Shown piece after piece: positions 14,587 through 20,057 of a stretch of 20,057 nt of DNA. A program made the translations under genes and the position numbers. The notes under the pieces were generated by a model. It had not been told where the DNA came from and did no database searches. It was given only the letters and a program-made list of their open reading frames with translations. Origin of the DNA: a virus; the IMG/VR virus record IMGVR_UViG_3300030102_000849, positions 2,609-22,665 of that record; one strand, written 5' to 3'. How positions within the stretch are numbered: the stretch's first letter is position 1; every line of letters starts with the position of its first letter.

Positions 14587-15230
14587 CATATTTAGAAGCT
14601 GTAAATAGTGTATTATTAAGATTAAGAGAGAACGAAGTTCCATCAGTATCAAATAATAGTTATTCAAAATTAATTGGTGAGTTTGTAAATGATGCAAAAA
14701 GAATTGTTGAAGATTCTTGGGATTGGCACTCACTTAGAACTACGTTTACAATAACTACTGTTGCAAATACGTTTAGTTATCAACTGTCAGGATCAGATGT
14801 TGGCTTAAAAACATTAGATGTTATTAATGATACTTCTAATTATTTTATGAAACCAGTATCATCAACGTATATGAATAATGCTTATTTAAACAGTGCTGTC
14901 CCTAATAGTTCTCCAGTGTATTATTCTTGGAATGGTTTCAGTCAATCAGGGGAAGCTTTAATAGATGTTTATCCTATTCCTGATAAAGCTTATACTATAA
15001 GAGTAAACGCTGTAGATAAAAAAGCTAGGATGTCATCAGATAGTGACAATTTATTTGTACCTTCAGACGCAGTAATACAATACGCTTATGCTTTAGCCGC
15101 TAGAGAACGTGGAGAAACTGGAGGAACATCTGCCGCAGAACTCTTTGGAATTGCAGATCAAACATTAGCGGATAGAATTGCATTAGACGCAGGAAGAACG
15201 GAAGAAGAAACTATTTGGAAACCCGTATAA
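14583..15230 (+). CDS. Tail tubular protein A-like (gp11-type) adaptor
   Basis: 215 residues. The opening MTYLEAVNSVLLRLRENEVP, then FVNDAKRIVEDSWDWHSLRT, and the beta-rich middle (FSYQLSGSD, ALIDVYPIPDKAYTIRVNAV) followed by a helix AVIQYAYALAARERGETGGT are all typical of T7 gp11/P22 gp4-like adaptors. These form a twelvefold ring under the portal and open the tail. The position directly before a gp12-like gene matches T7 order, although here fibre genes come first. It overlaps the next gene by one base. Confidence 0.9.
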   Translation: MTYLEAVNSVLLRLRENEVPSVSNNSYSKLIGEFVNDAKRIVEDSWDWHSLRTTFTITTVANTFSYQLSGSDVGLKTLDVINDTSNYFMKPVSSTYMNNAYLNSAVPNSSPVYYSWNGFSQSGEALIDVYPIPDKAYTIRVNAVDKKARMSSDSDNLFVPSDAVIQYAYALAARERGETGGTSAAELFGIADQTLADRIALDAGRTEEETIWKPV

Positions 15231-16759
15231 TGGCCCAACCAATAAAACAACTTACTATACAGGCTCCAGGATTTTTTGGGATAAATACCCAAGATTCCCC
15301 TGTAGGTATTAATCCTAATTTTGCTTCCGTTGCTAACAATTGTGTTATAGACAAGCAAGGAAGAATAGGGGCAAGAAAAGGTTTAAGTAGAATAAGCAAT
15401 GCTGATGTTACTAAAAATATTGAAACTATATTTGAAGCTACTGATCTTGATGGTGCAGTTACTTTATTTTCCACTGGTAATAATAAAATATATAAAGGTG
15501 ATACTACTTTAACTGAATTAAATTTACCTAATGGATATTCAATATCAGCTAATAATTGGAAAATAGTAAATTTAGCTAATAAAGTTTACTTTTTTCAAAC
15601 TGGCCATGTTCCTTTAGTTTATACTACAGGTACTTCTATTTTAGCAAATACAAACGCTCCTCAAGGTAATGAAGCATTAGCCGCTTTTGGTAGAGTTTGG
15701 GTAACAGACACAGCAAGCGATAAAAGTACAATTAATTATTCAGATGACTTAGACGGTACAACGTGGTCCGGAGGTTCATCAGGAACATTAGATGTAAGAG
15801 AAGTTTGGACATCAGGTGCAGATGAAATAGTTTCACTACAAGCACACAATGGTTTTTTAATTATTTTCGGTAGACATGAAATATTAATTTATAGAAATCC
15901 AGATGATGTAATAACTTCAGGAGAATTTTCTTTATCTGACACAATAGAAGGTGTTGGGTGTATAGATAGAGATTCAATACAAAATATAGGAACTGATATT
16001 TTATTTTTATCAGATACAGGAGTAAGAAGCTTAGGTAGAGTAATACAGGAAAAATCTTTGCCTATGAGAAATGTTAGTAAAAACATTAGAAATGATGTGT
16101 TAGACTTAATTGCTCAGGAAACATTGCCTATAAAATCAGCATATAGTACACAAGAGGCTTTTTATTTACTTACGTTTCCTACTAGTAATACTGTGCTTTG
16201 TTTTGATATTAGGTCTCCTTTAGAGGACGGAACTTATAGGGCAACAACTTGGTCTGAAATGAATCCTAAATGTTTTTGTGTTAGAAAGAATGGAGATTTA
16301 CTAATAGGTAAATTAGGAGGAATATATAAATATTTTGGATTTAACGATACTGAAGTAGTTAGCGGTGCTTATCAAATAACCGATTATGATTTAAGATATT
16401 TTAGCAATCCTATGAATTTTGGTAATTCATCAAATATTAAATTTCTTAAAAAACTTAAGATAAGAGTTATAGGTAATAATTCATCTGAGACAGTACTAAA
16501 TTGGGCTTATGATTATTCAACTAATTTTAACAAACAATTATTTGTAAATACTAACCAACAAACAAATTTAGCGGAATATGGAATAAGCGAATATAATACA
16601 ACTGCTGAATACTCAGGAGGACTTGATTTACAAAATCCAGAGGTTAATGGAACAGGAAGCGGAACAGTTTTAACTATAGGTCTTGAAACTACCATTGATG
16701 GGGCCGAATATTCAATACAACAAATAGACTTAAGTGTATTACTAGGGAGAATCATATAA
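15230..16759 (+). CDS. Tail tubular protein B-like (nozzle)
   Basis: 509 residues. I take the ATG at 15230, which overlaps the gp11-like stop, over an in-frame TTG at 15215. The N-terminus reads IQAPGFFGINTQDSPVGINP and NNCVIDKQGRIGARKG, the hallmark start of marine podovirus nozzle proteins (T7 gp12 counterpart). The body is beta-rich with repeated blade-like segments (GTTWSGGSSGTLDVREVW, VSLQAHNGFLIIFGRHEILI, DTIEGVGCIDRDSIQNIG, LFLSDTGVRSLGRV), consistent with a beta-propeller-like nozzle core. It would form the distal channel of the short tail. It is strongly AT-rich, unlike the fibre block before it. Confidence 0.87.
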   Translation: MAQPIKQLTIQAPGFFGINTQDSPVGINPNFASVANNCVIDKQGRIGARKGLSRISNADVTKNIETIFEATDLDGAVTLFSTGNNKIYKGDTTLTELNLPNGYSISANNWKIVNLANKVYFFQTGHVPLVYTTGTSILANTNAPQGNEALAAFGRVWVTDTASDKSTINYSDDLDGTTWSGGSSGTLDVREVWTSGADEIVSLQAHNGFLIIFGRHEILIYRNPDDVITSGEFSLSDTIEGVGCIDRDSIQNIGTDILFLSDTGVRSLGRVIQEKSLPMRNVSKNIRNDVLDLIAQETLPIKSAYSTQEAFYLLTFPTSNTVLCFDIRSPLEDGTYRATTWSEMNPKCFCVRKNGDLLIGKLGGIYKYFGFNDTEVVSGAYQITDYDLRYFSNPMNFGNSSNIKFLKKLKIRVIGNNSSETVLNWAYDYSTNFNKQLFVNTNQQTNLAEYGISEYNTTAEYSGGLDLQNPEVNGTGSGTVLTIGLETTIDGAEYSIQQIDLSVLLGRII

Positions 16760-17016
16760 TGTCTAATTATACTAAAACAACAAATTTTACAGCAAAAGAC
16801 TCTTTGGCTTCTGGTAATGCTAATAAAATAGTTAAAGGTGCTGAGATAGACACAGAGTTTACTAATATTGCAACACATATAGCAACAAAAGCAGATTTAG
16901 CTAGTCCTACTTTTACAGGAACAGTTAATGCTACAAACATTACTTTAGCAGGAACAATAACAGCCGCTAATATTGCGGGAAATTTAGCAGGAACGATAAG
17001 TGGAGGTACGTATTAA
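16759..17016 (+). CDS. Small tail-fibre-like protein, 85 residues
   Basis: Starts in a TAATG overlap with the nozzle. The N-terminus reads NFTAKDSLASGNANKIVKGA followed by EIDTEFTNIATHIATKADLA, an arrangement common in fibre N-terminal domains (x-F-x-x-K-D-x-L-x-x-G...KG-E-ID-EF-x-IA). The rest is ASPTFTGTVNATNITLAGTI, two beta-repeat units, and the C-terminus is GTISGGTY. It is therefore a fibre protein reduced to head plus a short stalk. It could be a tail tip or a docking point for other fibres. Its last residues resemble those of the proteins at 5836 and 6150. Confidence 0.8.
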   Translation: MSNYTKTTNFTAKDSLASGNANKIVKGAEIDTEFTNIATHIATKADLASPTFTGTVNATNITLAGTITAANIAGNLAGTISGGTY

Positions 17017-17874
17017 ATGTCATTATTTGGAGACATAGTGTCTGGCATTTTAGGATATAAAGACTCTAAAAGAGCCATAAAAAGACAAAGAAATTTTATG
17101 GACGAAATGCTAGGACGGTATACCGATGCCGGTCAGGAAGCTAGAGATGATTCTCAGTTTCGACCTTTTAGTGTTACGTCTTCAATAGGAGGTGCTGACG
17201 CTACAGCAGAGGGAGGTTTTAACATAAACCTATCTCCTCAGCAACAAGCCCTTCAGGACCGTTTATTTGCCGCCTCAGGCATGTTTCTTGATCAACTAGG
17301 GGGAGACCCTTTTGATAAAGCAGGACAGCTCTATGAGCAATTAAGAGCCATACAGAGGCCCGAAGAAGAACAAAGACAATTAGCTCTTGAAAGCAGATTA
17401 AGAAGACAAGGAAGGCAGGGCTTAAGAACTTCAATGTTTGGTGGAACTCCTGAGCAACTTGCATTAGATTTAGCTAGAGAAAGAGCTAGAAATGAAGCAT
17501 TGTTCCGATCTTATGGACAAGCAAGAAGAGATCAAATTCAAGACTTTGGATTAGTACAAGGATTACTAGGAGCAGGTGATAGCAGAAATAAACAAATTCA
17601 AGACTTAATTAGGCTAGGTCTTGCAGGTTCCGAAATAGCACAAAGAGGACAACTAGCAGGAGCTAAAAATAATCTAATGGCTACATTAGGTGGTTTAGGT
17701 TTCTATGGAAATCAAGGGCTAAACTTGTTAGACATGCAAAGTGAAAAGGACAGCGCGAGGTCTGGTTTCTTTAATAATTTATTTGGTAACCTAGAAAGTG
17801 CTTTTGCAAACGCGGCAATGGCCGGAAGTGGCGGCAGTACTGGGGGAAATCTTAGCGGTGGAGGTGGTTTTTAA
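17017..17874 (+). CDS. Probable internal virion / ejection protein
   Basis: 285 residues. It opens MSLFGDIVSGILGYKDSKRA and is rich in Arg, Gln, Gly and Ala with long helical segments (QRPEEEQRQLALESRLRRQG, LARERARNEALFRSYGQARR), ending in a Gly/Ser tail (GGSTGGNLSGGGGF). Proteins of this type lie after the nozzle gene in marine podoviruses, in the place of T7 gp14 or P22 gp7, and are thought to be carried in the head and ejected with the DNA. The role is inferred from order and composition; I cannot point to a catalytic motif. The TAATG overlap couples it to the next gene. Confidence 0.7.
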   Translation: MSLFGDIVSGILGYKDSKRAIKRQRNFMDEMLGRYTDAGQEARDDSQFRPFSVTSSIGGADATAEGGFNINLSPQQQALQDRLFAASGMFLDQLGGDPFDKAGQLYEQLRAIQRPEEEQRQLALESRLRRQGRQGLRTSMFGGTPEQLALDLARERARNEALFRSYGQARRDQIQDFGLVQGLLGAGDSRNKQIQDLIRLGLAGSEIAQRGQLAGAKNNLMATLGGLGFYGNQGLNLLDMQSEKDSARSGFFNNLFGNLESAFANAAMAGSGGSTGGNLSGGGGF

Positions 17875-19088
17875 TGGCTATTAATGATTTAGTAGGTTTA
17901 CTGACTGGGACTAGCATGACTCAGCAGTTACCTCCAATTACTTCTAATCCTCAAGTTAATATTTTAAATAGAATGAGGGCAAATACTCAGCAAATAACTA
18001 AAGCAGGACGAGGTGTTGCAGGGGGAGTTAGAGGATTATTAGGATTACCTCCGCTTCCTCCAAGTGAAGAAGAAAAAGCACAGACGTTAAGACAAAACTT
18101 AAATGCTTTAGATTTAACTAATTTAGATGATCTTGAGTCATTTGTAAATATGATAACCCCTTACGATCCCATTAGAGCGGCAAATATAGCTACTGGAATA
18201 AGAGAAAAAAGAGCTATTGAAGCAGATAAAGTAGCAAAAAGATTAGAAAAAGAAAAAGAACAAGATATTTTTGGTGATTATTTAGATAAACATTTTCCGG
18301 ATCAAGGTTTAGGTGAGTTAGCAAGGAGCGGTGTTTTAACTTCTGATAATTTTAAAGATGTGCTATCCTCTGGAGATGATGATTCTTTACCTTTTCAGTT
18401 TGGAGGATCAGATCAAGTTATGGATGAAGAGGGTAACATTTTTTATGTAACTCAAGTAAAAAATCCTTTAGATGGAACAACTAAAACCTCATACTCACCT
18501 ATTGGGGGATCATCAAATACACAACCTGTAGGTAAACTAACTCCTTTAACAAGCTCAGGAGAAACTGCGGCAGTTCAAAGAAAAGGAAAAACTGAAGCTA
18601 AACTTCAAGAAGAGTACGGTAAAAGAAGAATGAACGCTTTGACTAATATGCCAGATTTACTAGCAACAGAAGAAAAACTATTTAGAGCAGTAGAGTTAGT
18701 AAATACAGTTCCAACTGGAGGACCGATAAATTTAGTAGCTTATGGTTTATCTGATTTCTTTGGAACTACTTCAGCAGACAAAGCAGAATTAGAAGTTCTT
18801 CTTGGTCAAGAAATGTTTGCAATTTTAAAGCCTTTATTTGGTGGTGTTATTTCTGAAGGAGAAAGAGAGTCGATTCAACGTATTTATCCAAACTTAAAGA
18901 GGGGAAGTGCGGCTAACCAAGGAATACTTAAAGTTTTAACTAAGGCGGCAACAGACGCAGTTAGAAATGGAAATCTTTTAATAAAATATAAAAATTATGC
19001 TGATTATGATACAGCAATTAGTCAGCTTGTAGAGGAAAAAGATAAAACAAGCGAGACAAAAACAATTAAGTTTTCCGATTTAACATAA
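17874..19088 (+). CDS. Probable internal virion protein, 404 residues
   Basis: Starts with MAINDLVGLLTGTSMTQQLP, and then shows a basic Gly-rich stretch (KAGRGVAGGVRGLLGLPPLP), helices with NALDLTNLDDLESFVNMITP and IREKRAIEADKVAKRLEKEK, a beta-like middle (QVMDEEGNIFYVTQVKNPLD), and a second helical half (LLGQEMFAILKPLFGGVISE). No enzyme motif is seen. It is placed between two other probable ejection proteins, so it likely belongs to the same internal core or injectosome. I do not recognise a named family. An in-frame stop and a 9-base gap separate it from the next gene. Confidence 0.65.
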   Translation: MAINDLVGLLTGTSMTQQLPPITSNPQVNILNRMRANTQQITKAGRGVAGGVRGLLGLPPLPPSEEEKAQTLRQNLNALDLTNLDDLESFVNMITPYDPIRAANIATGIREKRAIEADKVAKRLEKEKEQDIFGDYLDKHFPDQGLGELARSGVLTSDNFKDVLSSGDDDSLPFQFGGSDQVMDEEGNIFYVTQVKNPLDGTTKTSYSPIGGSSNTQPVGKLTPLTSSGETAAVQRKGKTEAKLQEEYGKRRMNALTNMPDLLATEEKLFRAVELVNTVPTGGPINLVAYGLSDFFGTTSADKAELEVLLGQEMFAILKPLFGGVISEGERESIQRIYPNLKRGSAANQGILKVLTKAATDAVRNGNLLIKYKNYADYDTAISQLVEEKDKTSETKTIKFSDLT

Positions 19089-19097
19089 GGAATAATA

Positions 19098-20057
19098 ATG
19101 ACAGAGCTAGTAAACATTGAGCTTCCTAATGGTACAATTATTGAGGGAGTTCCTGCAAACATTAGTCCGGAAGTATTAAAAGATAAAGCAATTAAAAATG
19201 GATTAGCAAACGCTGAAGATTTTAATGTTGCTACCGTTAAAAATGAGGCAGGTTTTTTAGAAAGCAATCTTGATATACCTTTTGGTATTGGAGGAGCTTT
19301 AGCAGGAGCAAAAGCAGGTGCAATGACTGGTGTTCCTCCTTTGATTCCTGTAGGTATGGTATTGGGAGGTGCTTTAGGTACAGGAACAGGTTCTTTAACT
19401 TCCGACTATTTAACTAAAGATGAATTAGACTTTGATAAAGCAGTTAAAGAATCTTTAATATCTATAGGATTTGACGTAGGAACATTAGGTGCAGGAAAAG
19501 TAATTAAACCGGCATTTTTAGCCTCCAAAAAAGCACTAGGTTTTACACCAAACGAAGTAGCAGAAGAGATAGCGGCTAGTTCTAAAGTGGCCCAAGCAGG
19601 TTCCGAAGAATCACTAGCACAGACACAAAAAATACTTGAGGGTCAAGGCTCTAGTTTAACTAGATTTCAAACTGGAAAAGCTTCAGCATTAGAAATCTTT
19701 AGTGAAAAGATAGCGGAAGCCGGTCTTTTATCTGGTCAAGAAAGCTTAAAAAATATTTCAAAAGTAAATGAGGCCGCACAAAAAGCTTTAGATGAAGTAA
19801 TGACAAGAGTTGACTTAAGAACAGGTGTTTCACCCTCAAACATAGGTGATGCAATGTTTGATACTGTATCGGCAGGTCGTATAGCTCTTAGCGAAACGTA
19901 TGAAGAAGGTTTAAATTTTCTACAATCAAATTTGCTTAATAAAACAGTAAATGCTATTGGAGTAAAAAAAGCACTAGAAAATTTTTTAAAACAAAATACT
20001 GAACAAACTTTTGATATAATTAACGGAGTTAAAGAAGTAAAACAAATATCAACTTTA
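19098..20057 (+). CDS. Large internal virion protein (partial, runs off right edge)
   Basis: ATG at 19098 has AAGGA (19087-19091) six bases upstream; the frame stays open for 320 codons to the end of the window. The start reads VNIELPNGTIIEGVPANISP, a short domain that often begins very long phage proteins. Residues 60-93 hold a Gly/Ala/Pro-rich hydrophobic hairpin (FGIGGALAGAKAGAMTG, then PLIPVGMVLGGALGTGTG), like the glycine-zipper segments of proteins that insert in membranes. After that come long helices rich in Ala, Glu and Lys. By order it would be the counterpart of T7 gp15/gp16. Whether it carries a transglycosylase domain lies beyond the window. Confidence 0.75.
   Translation, partial: MTELVNIELPNGTIIEGVPANISPEVLKDKAIKNGLANAEDFNVATVKNEAGFLESNLDIPFGIGGALAGAKAGAMTGVPPLIPVGMVLGGALGTGTGSLTSDYLTKDELDFDKAVKESLISIGFDVGTLGAGKVIKPAFLASKKALGFTPNEVAEEIAASSKVAQAGSEESLAQTQKILEGQGSSLTRFQTGKASALEIFSEKIAEAGLLSGQESLKNISKVNEAAQKALDEVMTRVDLRTGVSPSNIGDAMFDTVSAGRIALSETYEEGLNFLQSNLLNKTVNAIGVKKALENFLKQNTEQTFDIINGVKEVKQISTL

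Noticed and set aside
16670-16682. AACTATAGG resembling a phage-polymerase promoter core
   Set aside because: It lies inside the nozzle gene coding for VLTIGL and the upstream bases do not match 3343-3360.
1-20057. tRNA genes, CRISPR arrays, insertion sequences, attachment sites
   Set aside because: Coding frames cover almost the whole window and no cloverleaf, regular direct repeat array, transposase motif or integrase was seen.

Overview
This window reads as the structural (virion morphogenesis) arm of a tailed phage of podovirus type. It is most like the phages known mainly from marine metagenomes and from isolates on SAR11/SAR116-type alphaproteobacteria. That placement rests on gene order, AT-rich codons, the cluster of tiny lysine-rich genes after the portal, the zinc-ribbon gene before the scaffold, and the GTA-type three-helix holin. 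It is recognition of families by eye, not a database result. All 28 genes I support are on the + strand and are packed end to end, mostly with TAATG or ATGA overlaps. No tRNA, integrase, transposon or CRISPR was seen. There is no intergenic gap over 100 bases.

Layout: (1) 1-1711, portal protein, cut by the left edge. (2) 1711-3312, nine small genes: a Cys-rich lipoprotein, two single-helix membrane miniproteins and six very basic miniproteins of 25-98 residues. (3) 3313-3401, the only clear promoter, an extended -10 sigma70-type site followed by a perfect 14-bp palindrome at the expected transcription start. (4) 3402-5786, a helical acidic protein, a zinc-ribbon protein, the scaffold and the major capsid protein, closed by a strong hairpin. 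(5) 5836-14211, the fibre block: a short collar-like protein, a 321-residue fibre, a giant 1871-residue fibre ending in an S74 self-cleaving chaperone, three small accessory proteins, and a short protein with a T4 gp10-C-like end. (6) 14212-14586, the holin. (7) 14583-20057, tail tube and nozzle proteins, a small fibre-like protein, and three probable internal-virion/ejection proteins, the last cut by the right edge.

How it works together: portal, scaffold and capsid build the prohead. The gp11-like and gp12-like tube proteins close the portal and form the short tail. The fibre block supplies receptor recognition. The last genes probably encode proteins carried inside the head and ejected into the host. 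The holin opens the inner membrane at lysis, but no endolysin is in the window. The fibre block is visibly richer in G+C than its flanks and three of its proteins share one N-terminal module, so it looks like a modular host-range cassette placed between capsid and tail-tube genes.
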